NCBI GenBank assembly: GCA_016710885.1
Contig: JADJUC010000002.1
Coordinates: 1-64,000 of the forward strand
Direction of reading: 5' to 3'
Length of the DNA stretch: 64,000 bases
From: Candidatus Proximibacter danicus
GTDB lineage: Bacteria; Pseudomonadota; Gammaproteobacteria; Burkholderiales; Rhodocyclaceae
Both the position numbers and the translations under genes were made by a program. The notes under the pieces are model-generated. The model saw only the letters and a program-made list of their open reading frames with translations. It was not told where the DNA came from and searched no databases. Shown here piece by piece: positions 18,512-29,837 of the stretch (its first letter is position 1; each line of letters begins with the position of its first letter).

Positions 18512-18835
18512 TCAAAACGGCATTTTAAATCCTGGTGGCAGATTCAACCCTGCCGTGAACCCAGCCATGCGTTCCTGAGATATTTCTGCACCACGCCGAA
18601 CAGCGTCATTGAATGCAGCAGCGAGGAGATCTTCCAGCATCTCTTTGTCATCCATTACCGACGGATCAATGGTGACACGGCGTACGTCGTGCGAGCACGT
18701 CATCAAAACCTTGACCATGCCTGCGCCGGACTGCCCTTCTACTTCGAGCAGGGCCAGTTGTTCCTGCGCCTTCTTCATGTTTTCCTGCATCTGCTGAGCC
18801 TGCTTCATCAGGCCGGCAATTCCGCCTTTCATCAT
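18512..18835 (-). CDS. ybaB: Nucleoid-associated protein of the YbaB/EbfC family
   Basis: A 107-residue protein with the YbaB hallmarks: a glycine-rich start (KGGIAGLMKQAQQMQENMKKAQEQL, heptad-like and methionine-rich), a beta core with VKVLMTCSHDVRRVTIDPSVM and a C-terminal helix ending PPGFKMPF. Family members bind DNA as dimers and influence nucleoid structure. It lies 12 bases after dnaX and before recR, the widespread gene order. Confidence 0.95.
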   Translation of the reverse strand: MMKGGIAGLMKQAQQMQENMKKAQEQLALLEVEGQSGAGMVKVLMTCSHDVRRVTIDPSVMDDKEMLEDLLAAAFNDAVRRGAEISQERMAGFTAGLNLPPGFKMPF

Positions 18836-18847
18836 GGGGCTATTTCC

Positions 18848-20494
18848 TCAAATCGGTTTGATGGATGATTCAACAAGTTGCGCATCGAACATTTCGATGA
18901 CATCGCGTACGAAACCGTCCTGCTCAATCGCGGCAACGGCTTTGTCCTGAAGCTCTTCGCGGGCACGCTGCGCAGTAGCTGCCGGCGTGACTGACTCTGT
19001 CTCCGCCAGCTCAATGCGCAAAAGAAGTGCCCGGCCAAAATGAGCGGACAGCGCCTGCTGCATTTTGTCCTGCGCCGGTTTCATCTGAAGATGTCGATGT
19101 ACCGGCGACAGCCGAAGGAAGATGTGACCCGGCTCCATCCGGCGAAATTCGCAGTGCTGTGCCAGCTCCCGTGCCATACCGCTCAAGTTTAGTTGCTGCA
19201 GCACAGAGCTCCAGTCTACGGCTGCCGAAGTTTGGGATTGCTGGGTATCCGCTACCACCGCGCTAACCTGCACAACTTCTGCTGCGGGAGAGCTCGCCGG
19301 CACTACTGGCTGCGCCCCAATGGTGCGATAACTGGACTCCGGAGCACGCGCAAGCGGCACCGCACGCGATACGGGAGCAGATGTTGGCTCATGGGTGGGC
19401 ACGACAACGGCCTCGGGGCGGAATGCCAAAAGGCGAAGCAAAGTCATGACGAACCCTGAATAGTCGTCAGGAGCCAGCGACATTTCCTGGCGCCCATGCA
19501 CAACGATCTGGTAGCCAAGTTGGGTGAATTCTGCCCCGAACCGACTCGCCAGCGCGACAAGACGTACGCGCTCAGGAAAATCGTTAGCGATCGCATGCGG
19601 AACCATCTGGGCAATCTGAATACGGGTCAACAACGTCGAAAGTTCTTGCAAAGCAGCGTCGAATGAAAGACTGCGCGCTGCCATTTCCTCGGCTGTCTTG
19701 AGAAGTGCCGCGGCATTTCCATCAAGTACCGACTCCAGAAGATCAAAGAGATAATCAAGATCGACCGTTCCCAACATGTCGCGAACTTGTCCGGCATCAA
19801 CTCTGCCTGACCCATGCGCTATCGCTTGATCTAGCAAGGAAAGGGCATCACGCATAGATCCCGCTGCAGAACGAGCGAGCAGATTAAGTGCAGCAGGCTC
19901 GGAAAACACCCCTTCTACTTCAAGAATCCGGCTCAAATGCCCACTAATAGCCGGTGGCGACATCTGCTTCAGATTGAACTGAAGGCAGCGCGAAAGAACT
20001 GTCACTGGAATTTTCTGCGGATCAGTCGTTGCGAGGATAAATTTGACATGCTCTGGCGGTTCTTCAAGCGTTTTCAACATGGCGTTGAATGCCGAATTGG
20101 AGAGCATGTGCACTTCGTCGATCACATAAACCTTATAACGCCCCCTGGTTGGGGCATATACGGCGTTTTCCAGCAACTGCCGCATTTCATCGACACGCGT
20201 ATTTGTCGCTGCATCGACTTCGAGCAGATCAACGAAGCGCCCGGAATCGATTTCTGTGCAGGCAGAACAAGTTCCGCACGGAGTTGCAGTAACACCAACT
20301 TCGCAATTTAACGATTTAGCCAGAATACGAGCAATGGTTGTTTTGCCAACACCGCGAGTCCCCGTAAAAAGGTATGCATGGTGCAAGCGCTGCTCTGATA
20401 GCGCGTGGGTCAGCGCACGCACGACATGCTCTTGCCCCACTAGGGTAGCAAAAGATTTTGGCCGCCATTTTCTTGCGAGAACTTGGTAACTCAT
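18848..20494 (-). CDS. dnaX: DNA polymerase III subunits tau/gamma
   Basis: A 548-residue clamp-loader ATPase beginning at MSYQVLARKWRPKSF (ATG 20494; the longer frame lacks support). Walker A is GTRGVGKTT, four cysteines (CGTCSAC region plus an earlier one) form the zinc module, Walker B is VYVIDEVHML and sensor 1 is LEEPPEHVKFILATTDP. The C-terminal 200 residues are the low-conservation tau region. No clear A-rich slippery site for a gamma form was seen. It lies just downstream of the SRP RNA gene. Confidence 0.95.
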   Translation of the reverse strand: MSYQVLARKWRPKSFATLVGQEHVVRALTHALSEQRLHHAYLFTGTRGVGKTTIARILAKSLNCEVGVTATPCGTCSACTEIDSGRFVDLLEVDAATNTRVDEMRQLLENAVYAPTRGRYKVYVIDEVHMLSNSAFNAMLKTLEEPPEHVKFILATTDPQKIPVTVLSRCLQFNLKQMSPPAISGHLSRILEVEGVFSEPAALNLLARSAAGSMRDALSLLDQAIAHGSGRVDAGQVRDMLGTVDLDYLFDLLESVLDGNAAALLKTAEEMAARSLSFDAALQELSTLLTRIQIAQMVPHAIANDFPERVRLVALASRFGAEFTQLGYQIVVHGRQEMSLAPDDYSGFVMTLLRLLAFRPEAVVVPTHEPTSAPVSRAVPLARAPESSYRTIGAQPVVPASSPAAEVVQVSAVVADTQQSQTSAAVDWSSVLQQLNLSGMARELAQHCEFRRMEPGHIFLRLSPVHRHLQMKPAQDKMQQALSAHFGRALLLRIELAETESVTPAATAQRAREELQDKAVAAIEQDGFVRDVIEMFDAQLVESSIKPI

Positions 20495-20564
20495 CGTGCG
20501 GATTGTACCCCAGACGTTGTACACGCCCAGCGCAAGCTTGAAGGAAAACTGCGAAAAACGGGGG

Positions 20565-20664
20565 GTGGCGAGCCTGGCCCCCGGCACTTGCGGACATCGG
20601 CTGTGGCTGCTTCCTTCCGGACCTGACCAGATTCACCGCGCCACAATGCGGGGAGACCCGCCAC
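20565..20664 (-). ncRNA. ffs: Signal recognition particle 4.5S RNA
   Basis: About 100 bases. The minus strand contains the conserved SRP domain IV core (GGTCAGGTCCGGAAGGAAGCAGCC) and the two arms pair at the ends (GTGGCG with CGCCAC), folding as one long hairpin. It binds Ffh in co-translational targeting. It lies about 70 bases upstream of the dnaX start on the same strand. Confidence 0.93.
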
Positions 20665-20750
20665 ATGAGAATTGTACCAGAACGATCTCTCTACACGCCT
20701 CGCGCGGATATGTATTTGGCGAAGGATGTCGAATTCATTATTACAAAGTG

Positions 20751-20786
20751 AAACACCCCATTAGCGCTGTGGCTAGTGGGGTGTTT
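20751..20786 (-). terminator. Terminator of the rRNA operon
   Basis: AAACACCCCA pairs with TGGGGTGTTT, extended through TAG/CTA to about 14 bp around an 8-base loop. It lies just past the 3' end of 5S rRNA. A T-run occurs on the plus-strand side, so it may work in both directions. Confidence 0.75.
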
Positions 20787-20794
20787 TTATGGGG

Positions 20795-20910
20795 AGCCTG
20801 GCGGTGACCTACTTTCGCGAGCGGAAGCTCACTATCATCGGCGCGGTTTCGTTTCACGGTCCTGTTCGGGAAGGGAAGGGGTGGGTCCGAAACGCTATGG
20901 CCGCCAAGCA
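20795..20910 (-). rRNA. rrf: 5S ribosomal RNA
   Basis: About 116 bases. The ends pair (TGCTTGGCGG with CCGCCAGGCT) and the interior has the usual ACCCCTTCCC...GAACAGGACCGTGAAAC segment and AGTAGGTCACCGCC end. It is the last gene of the operon, about 105 bases from 23S. Confidence 0.93.
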
Positions 20911-21015
20911 TAACTTGTTCGTTCGTCGCATGGTGCGGCGAACGCAAAACTGGAAGAAGGGGGTTGTTGGTTGTGATTGTGTATGAGTTGCGATGTAGCT
21001 GATCCAAGGTTATAG

Positions 21016-23902
<2,887 letters not shown>

Positions 23903-24000
23903 ATAACCTTGGAGCCTCTTGCGAAGCTCTTTAGCTACAGGCAACTCATATGTTCGGGGTTCGTACTAGCTGTAATACGAACCACGATGCAATCACAACC

Positions 24001-24061
24001 GTGTCTCTGGTCTGGTTGTCGGCACCAGAGACACAACCTTCTTCCGTTTTGTTAAAGATCG
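24001..24061 (-). promoter_or_regulatory. Spacer hairpin and boxA-like antitermination element before 23S
   Basis: GTGTCTCTGGT and ACCAGAGACAC (24001-24011, 24024-24034) form a perfect 11-bp stem. Just upstream on the transcript, minus-strand GATCTTTAACAAAA (24049-24061) resembles the boxA antitermination signal found before rRNA genes. Confidence 0.5.
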
Positions 24062-24125
24062 AACTGCACTCTGTCCAGAGGTCAGAGGTAAGCAAGGCTG
24101 CTTACCTTTGGCTTCTGGAGGGTTT

Positions 24126-24201
24126 TGGTGGAGGATGACGGGATCGAACCGACGACCCCCTGCTTGCAAAGCAGGTGCTCTCCCAGCTGAGCTAATCCCC
24201 C
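24126..24201 (-). tRNA. tRNA-Ala (anticodon UGC)
   Basis: A 76-base cloverleaf on the minus strand beginning GGGGGATTAGCTCAGCTGGGAG, anticodon loop with TTTGCAA, T-arm GTTCGATCC and encoded CCA. Located in the 16S-23S spacer after tRNA-Ile, the usual pair. Confidence 0.97.
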
Positions 24202-24213
24202 GTAGTCAAACGT

Positions 24214-24290
24214 TGGTGGGTCTGGTTGGAATCGAACCAACGACCCCCGCCTTATCAAGACGGTGCTCTAACCGACTGAGCTACAGACCC
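24214..24290 (-). tRNA. tRNA-Ile (anticodon GAU)
   Basis: A 77-base cloverleaf on the minus strand beginning GGGTCTGTAGCTCAGTCGG, anticodon loop CTTGATAAG, T-arm GGTTCGATTCC and encoded CCA. It precedes tRNA-Ala in the rRNA spacer. Confidence 0.97.
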
Positions 24291-24353
24291 TCCGTCTGTG
24301 CAGTTACTTCAAACAACCGATAGGTTGTGGATACTTGGCAGGCTGATTTGCTC

Positions 24354-25896
<1,543 letters not shown>

Positions 25897-26039
25897 ATCA
25901 CTGCTAAAACTCGCTTGACGTTGCAGATTCAAGTTGCCTTGAACTTACTAAATCGTGCGAGCACTTCAATTTAATTGCATAATCGTCCGAAAACGATCTA
26001 CAACCAAACCAAGTACCCACACCTATCGGTTGTCTGGTT

Positions 26040-26050
26040 TTTAAAGAGCG
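26040..26050 (-). promoter_or_regulatory. boxA-like antitermination element in the 16S leader
   Basis: Minus-strand CGCTCTTTAAA matches the rRNA boxA consensus (TGCTCTTTAACA) and lies between the initiator tRNA and 16S, where Nus-factor antitermination is expected. Confidence 0.55.
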
Positions 26051-26057
26051 TACTACT

Positions 26058-26134
26058 TGGTTGCGGGGACAGGATTTGAACCTGTGACCTTCGGGTTATG
26101 AGCCCGACGAGCTGCCAGACTGCTCCACCCCGCG
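26058..26134 (-). tRNA. Initiator tRNA-fMet (anticodon CAU) at the head of the rRNA operon
   Basis: A 77-base cloverleaf on the minus strand. The three G:C pairs below the anticodon (GGGCTCATAACCC) and the C1:A72 mismatch at the acceptor end (CGCGGGG ... CCCCGCA) are initiator hallmarks; CCA is encoded. It lies about 160 bases before 16S on the same strand, downstream of a promoter-like sequence, so it is probably part of the rRNA transcript. Confidence 0.95.
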
Positions 26135-26151
26135 TCCGTCAGAGAGGTGAG

Positions 26152-26181
26152 ACTCTAGCAGACCTCTCTCTACTCGGTCAA
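26152..26181 (-). promoter_or_regulatory. Candidate promoter of tRNA-fMet and the rRNA operon
   Basis: Minus-strand TTGACC (26176-26181), an 18-base spacer and TAGAGT (26152-26157) lie just before the tRNA. An inverted repeat AGAGAGGT-N13-ACCTCTCT overlaps the -10 region and could be an operator or a leader hairpin. Confidence 0.45.
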
Positions 26182-26254
26182 CACTACGCTTGAAAATTTC
26201 TTTTCTGCCGCTTCCGCGTCAGCGCTTCCGTGTTGCGAGGGGGCGAACTATAGC

Positions 26255-26872
26255 CTACTCAGAAAGCCAGTGCAAGAGGTTTTGCCACTGATCTTCATCT
26301 CGCCGATGTTTTGCTCGTGGCGGATCGAAGACAGTCAGCCCTGCAGCCGCAGCATTGACGTAATTTTGCGTATTACGCAGATAAGCAAGAATCGGAATGT
26401 CGAAATGTCGGAGAAATTCCTCAAGCATCCCTGCTGCGCGCGTTCTCGGATCAACGCGCATTGCGACAATCCCAACCACGCCTTTACGCCCGCGCATCTC
26501 CGTGCGGATCGAATTGAGAAAATCCTCGGTTGCAGCCATATCAAAAACAGAGGGAACAACGGGAACGATGACCTTATCTACCAAGCGCAGGTAGTCGGAC
26601 AGCTTGTAACCTTGCAGACCGGCTGGCGCGTCAAGAACAACCCAGTCTGGTTCCTTGGGCAAATTGAACAGCATTTGATTACCGGCGAAATAGCCGGTCA
26701 CCGGTGGCAGGGCCGGATCGCGAAAAGCCATCCAGCGCAGGGCCGATTGTTGTCGATCAAGATCGCATAGCGTGACCTTGTTACCCTTGTTGGCAAAATG
26801 CCCAGCCAGATTTGTTGCCAACGTTGTCTTGCCTGCACCGCCTTTGGGATTGGCGATCATTACTGCACGCAT
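26255..26872 (-). CDS. ParA/MinD-family ATPase
   Basis: A 205-residue single-domain P-loop ATPase. The deviant Walker A is NPKGGAGKTTLA near residue 8, the switch I region holds CDLDRQQSALRW and Walker B is WVVLDAPAG. The length fits small orphan ParA proteins rather than chromosomal ParA. No parB-like gene or parS repeat is visible beside it; it is transcribed away from the iclR gene. Such orphans position various cargos; which one here cannot be said. Confidence 0.85.
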   Translation of the reverse strand: MRAVMIANPKGGAGKTTLATNLAGHFANKGNKVTLCDLDRQQSALRWMAFRDPALPPVTGYFAGNQMLFNLPKEPDWVVLDAPAGLQGYKLSDYLRLVDKVIVPVVPSVFDMAATEDFLNSIRTEMRGRKGVVGIVAMRVDPRTRAAGMLEEFLRHFDIPILAYLRNTQNYVNAAAAGLTVFDPPRAKHRRDEDQWQNLLHWLSE

Positions 26873-26885
26873 GCTTTCTCCTTGA

Positions 26886-26913
26886 TTGATTCACTTAGCG
26901 CGGGAATTATACG
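26886..26913 (+). promoter_or_regulatory. Candidate sigma-70 promoter of the iclR-paaX pair
   Basis: TTGATT (26886-26891), 16 bases and TATACG (26908-26913) lie about 75 bases before the iclR start in the divergent intergenic region. The match is moderate. Confidence 0.35.
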
Positions 26914-26988
26914 CGGCAGCGTCGGCTGCGCTTTACCTCCTTCGGTCTCGCTACAATGACTAACCCGCAAAATTGAGGAAGCGCGAAA

Positions 26989-27825
26989 ATGGCCACAACA
27001 ACAGAAAAACAGCGGCAGGGAATACAGTCAATCGAGGTTGGCGCACGATTGCTGCGAGCCCTTGCCGCGCATGGCCGGCCGATGATGCTGCGTGACCTTG
27101 CTCGAAACGCTGGAATGCCGGCAGCAAAGGCGCATCGTTACCTTGTGAGTTTCATGCGCATGGGGCTGGTTGAGCAAGACGCTAACACTGGCCGATACGA
27201 CCTTGGCAGTTTCTCATTAGAGCTCGGACTAGCCAGTCTTTCACGCCTCGATCCGGTGCGACTCGGGGCGCCGATTCTTGATGATCTATGCAAAAAGATT
27301 GGTGAGACCGTTGCGCTAGCCATGCTCGGCAATCATGGAGCGACAATCGTTCGATGGGTCGAAGCCGGGGGGCCGATCACCGTTACCTTGCGGACTGGAA
27401 CGGTTCTACCCTTGTCTAATTCGGCAACCGGCAGGGCTTTTGTTGCCTACTGCCGAACGCCGTTCATGAAAAAACTGCTGGAAAAAGAACTAAAGACAAC
27501 TGCGGAACAATCCGGCAACACCGTGACGGCATTAGTTCACGATCTTGAACCGATCATCGAAGAAATCCGTCTGCATGGTATCTCACGCGCAAGCGGTAGC
27601 TTGACTCCGGGAATTAACGGCTTTAGCGCCCCTGTCTTTGACCACACCGGCCACATGGTTGCGGCGATCACTTCTCTCGGATCTTTCGGAAATTTCGATA
27701 CCGAATGGGATAGCCCACTGGCATTTGCAATCAAGGAAGCCGCGAAAGTTCTTTCCGCAAGACTCGGGCATAGCGAAATCTCGGCCACGCCCCAGTCCCA
27801 CGTTTTAACATCGATCGCAAGATGA
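26989..27825 (+). CDS. IclR-family transcriptional regulator
   Basis: A 278-residue regulator. The N-terminal winged helix-turn-helix covers about residues 14-75 (IEVGARLLRALAAHG ... MPAAKAHRYLVSFMRMGLV), followed by the IclR effector domain (ETVALAMLGNHGATIVRWVEAG; GISRASGSLTPGINGFSAPVFDH). GAGGAA lies upstream of the ATG. It overlaps the following paaX-like gene by ATGA, so the two are co-expressed. Members usually sense aromatic or small carboxylic acids; no catabolic gene adjoins to reveal the ligand. Confidence 0.9.
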   Translation: MATTTEKQRQGIQSIEVGARLLRALAAHGRPMMLRDLARNAGMPAAKAHRYLVSFMRMGLVEQDANTGRYDLGSFSLELGLASLSRLDPVRLGAPILDDLCKKIGETVALAMLGNHGATIVRWVEAGGPITVTLRTGTVLPLSNSATGRAFVAYCRTPFMKKLLEKELKTTAEQSGNTVTALVHDLEPIIEEIRLHGISRASGSLTPGINGFSAPVFDHTGHMVAAITSLGSFGNFDTEWDSPLAFAIKEAAKVLSARLGHSEISATPQSHVLTSIAR

Positions 27826-28766
27826 AAACCCGAAACTCCGGGCGCTGGATCAGCGATTCGCTCAAAAATTCTCCACTTCGAACCAACTCGCTGATCATCA
27901 CCCTCTTTGGTGAGGCCATTGCCCCACATGGAAGCGATGTCTGGTTGGGGAGCCTGATCGACCTCGCCTCATCTCTGGGGGTCAACGACCGCGCCGTACG
28001 CACCAGCGTTTTTCGTCTGACGCAGGAAGCATGGCTGCAGGCCACGCCGATTGGCCGACGCAGTGCATACGAGCTAACCTGTGCAGGGCTGCGTCGCATA
28101 AACCATGCTTATCGGCGAATCTACGACACTCCCCATGCTGACTGGAATGGGGAATGGCAGATTGTCATCATTCCCGAAGGAGCCCTTGCGGCAAACGATC
28201 GGGAAGCATTAAGAAGTGACCTCCTTTGGAGTGGTTACGGCACCATCGCGCCAGGCGTATTCGCCCATCCATTTGGAGACACAGACCTTGTGCGCGACGC
28301 ACTACGCCAAACTGCTGGCGGGGAAAAGCTTGTCCTCCTAAAAGCCAACACACTGGATGGCGCAACCACAGCACCGCTACGTTCGATGGTTCATCAGTGC
28401 TGGCGCCTTGATCGACTCGCCATGGATTACCAGCGATTTATCGAGCACTTTCAGCCAGCGTTGAAATGTCTGACACTCGTCGAAACGGACGACCCTGAGC
28501 AATGTTTTGTCCTGCGCACCTTGCTAATTCATGAGTTCAGGCGAGTCCAGCTACGCGATCCCCAATTGCCAGACTCCCTGCTCGATAACGACTGGCTCGG
28601 CCATGCAGCTCGGGAGCTCTGTCGAAAAATCTACAGAAAGACATTGCTCCCCGCAGAAGAGCATCTGATGACAACGTTGAAAACCCCGAGCGGAAGCCTG
28701 CCGGAAGCAGACGCCAGCCTTTACAGGCGCTTTGGCGGCCTGGCGGAAAATAATGGCCCACTATGA
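27822..28766 (+). CDS. paaX: PaaX-family transcriptional repressor
   Basis: A 314-residue protein with the PaaX pattern: N-terminal winged helix (SLIITLFGEAIAPHG ... SLGVNDRAVRTSVFRLTQEAWLQ), a central domain with DWNGEWQIVIIP and LLWSGYGTIAPGVFAHP, and the C-terminal PaaX-C domain with LLIHEFRRVQLRDPQLPDSLL. In E. coli PaaX represses phenylacetate degradation in response to phenylacetyl-CoA. No paa genes are seen here. It is translationally coupled to the IclR gene before it. Confidence 0.88.
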   Translation: MKTRNSGRWISDSLKNSPLRTNSLIITLFGEAIAPHGSDVWLGSLIDLASSLGVNDRAVRTSVFRLTQEAWLQATPIGRRSAYELTCAGLRRINHAYRRIYDTPHADWNGEWQIVIIPEGALAANDREALRSDLLWSGYGTIAPGVFAHPFGDTDLVRDALRQTAGGEKLVLLKANTLDGATTAPLRSMVHQCWRLDRLAMDYQRFIEHFQPALKCLTLVETDDPEQCFVLRTLLIHEFRRVQLRDPQLPDSLLDNDWLGHAARELCRKIYRKTLLPAEEHLMTTLKTPSGSLPEADASLYRRFGGLAENNGPL

Positions 28767-28885
28767 CCGGCACAGCTACACCAGCGATAAGCGAGCGACC
28801 CCGATAGCCAGGCAGAAGCGACTTGACGACATTACCAAAGGCAACAAAGCAGCAACGTGGTGCAGATAAAAAGAAAGAAACCTGC

Positions 28886-28912
28886 TTGATAATCGAAACG
28901 CTACGCTATACA
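28886..28912 (+). promoter_or_regulatory. Candidate promoter of higBA
   Basis: TTGATA (28886-28891), a short 15-base spacer and TATACA (28907-28912). Initiation about 7 bases after the -10 would fall at the higB ATG, giving a leaderless message, which fits the absence of a ribosome binding site there. Confidence 0.4.
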
Positions 28913-28919
28913 CTCAACC

Positions 28920-29198
28920 ATGATTAAGAGCTTCCAGCACAAAGGGTTGCAATCGTTTTTCGAAACTGGGAGCAAGGCCGGCATTCAGCCGCACCATGCA
29001 CCGAAGTTAGGGCGCCAACTGGTTCGCTTGGATGATGCTAAAGGACCGGAGGACATGAACATTCCCGGCTGGCGGATGCACCGCCTATCGGGCGATTTGG
29101 CCGGGTTCTACTCGATCACGGTGAATGGCAATTGGCGCATAACCTTCACTTTCGAGAACGGCGACGCCGTGCTGGTCGATTATCAGGACTACCACTGA
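28920..29198 (+). CDS. higB: HigB-type toxin (RelE superfamily mRNA interferase)
   Basis: A 92-residue basic protein with the HigB/RelE features: LQSFFETGSKAGI helix, the PGWRMHRLSGDLAGFYSI core and NWRITFTFENGDAVLVDYQDYH at the C-terminus, where the arginine and late histidine are the usual catalytic positions. Such toxins cleave mRNA on the ribosome. No ribosome binding site precedes the ATG. The antitoxin gene follows 11 bases later, the toxin-first order of higBA. Confidence 0.92.
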   Translation: MIKSFQHKGLQSFFETGSKAGIQPHHAPKLGRQLVRLDDAKGPEDMNIPGWRMHRLSGDLAGFYSITVNGNWRITFTFENGDAVLVDYQDYH

Positions 29199-29209
29199 GA
29201 GGCATGCAA

Positions 29210-29524
29210 ATGAGCCAAATGTTTAACCCACCCCACCCCGGCGAAACGCTCCGCGAGGATGTTCTGCCAGCCCTGGGGCTAAGTGTTACGGCTGCCGCAG
29301 CGCAGCTTGGCGTAACGCGTGCGGCCTTTTCACGGGTGCTGAATGGACGCGCTGCAATATCCCCGGAAATGGCCTTGCGTATCGAGGGGTGGCTAGGGAT
29401 CGAGAACGGTGGCCGTGCCGACACCTGGATTGCTCAGCAGGCTGCGTTCGACCTGTGGAAAGCTCGGGAGGCCGGCGCACCAGCAGTGCGAAGAGCATCG
29501 CTACAGCGCGTTACCACCTCCTGA
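29210..29524 (+). CDS. higA: HigA-type antitoxin (helix-turn-helix)
   Basis: A 104-residue protein with the Xre-like helix-turn-helix: PPHPGETLREDVLPALGLSV at the start, then AAAQLGVTRAAFSRVLNGRAAISPEMALRIEGWLG, and AADTWIAQQAAFDLWKA-like ending typical of HigA. ATG at 29210 is chosen because GAGAGG lies seven bases upstream; an ATG at 29204 is too close. It neutralises HigB and represses the operon. Confidence 0.93.
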   Translation: MSQMFNPPHPGETLREDVLPALGLSVTAAAAQLGVTRAAFSRVLNGRAAISPEMALRIEGWLGIENGGRADTWIAQQAAFDLWKAREAGAPAVRRASLQRVTTS

Positions 29525-29646
29525 CGGAATCAGGCAATGCCGCGGCAAGTGGGCGACAGCGCGTCAGATTTGGCTACACCAGCGCTACACAGGACGTGGA
29601 AAAGAAAAAGACCACCCCGAAGAATAGTCTAAGCAATTGAATTTAC

Positions 29647-29720
29647 TGGTGCCCCCGGTCGGAATCGAACCAACACCTGATGATTACAAATCAACTGCAC
29701 GACCTTCATGCTACGGGGGC
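29647..29720 (-). tRNA. Divergent tRNA-Thr (anticodon UGU)
   Basis: A 74-base cloverleaf on the minus strand with encoded CCA, acceptor GCCCCCG/CGGGGGC and T-arm GTTGG-TTCGATT-CCGAC. The anticodon loop TTTGTAA reads UGU. The D-stem GCAT/GTGC contains a U-G pair, the anticodon stem has a T28-T42 mismatch and the variable loop has only four bases, so the gene may be poorly functional or horizontally acquired. The 29525-29837 interval holds nothing else recognisable. Confidence 0.8.
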
Positions 29721-29837
29721 GAACCGGGGCGCATTATAGCTGAAGGCCGCAGCCTCAGGCAGCTCTCTTAACACGCTTTCAGAGCGCCGCTTCAGGCATT
29801 AGAATTAGTCAGAACAAACGTAGATCGGACGCCCTTG

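Noticed and set aside
29525..29837. Integration site or island boundary at the tRNA-Thr gene
   Set aside because: No integrase, transposase or direct repeat of the tRNA end was found nearby.
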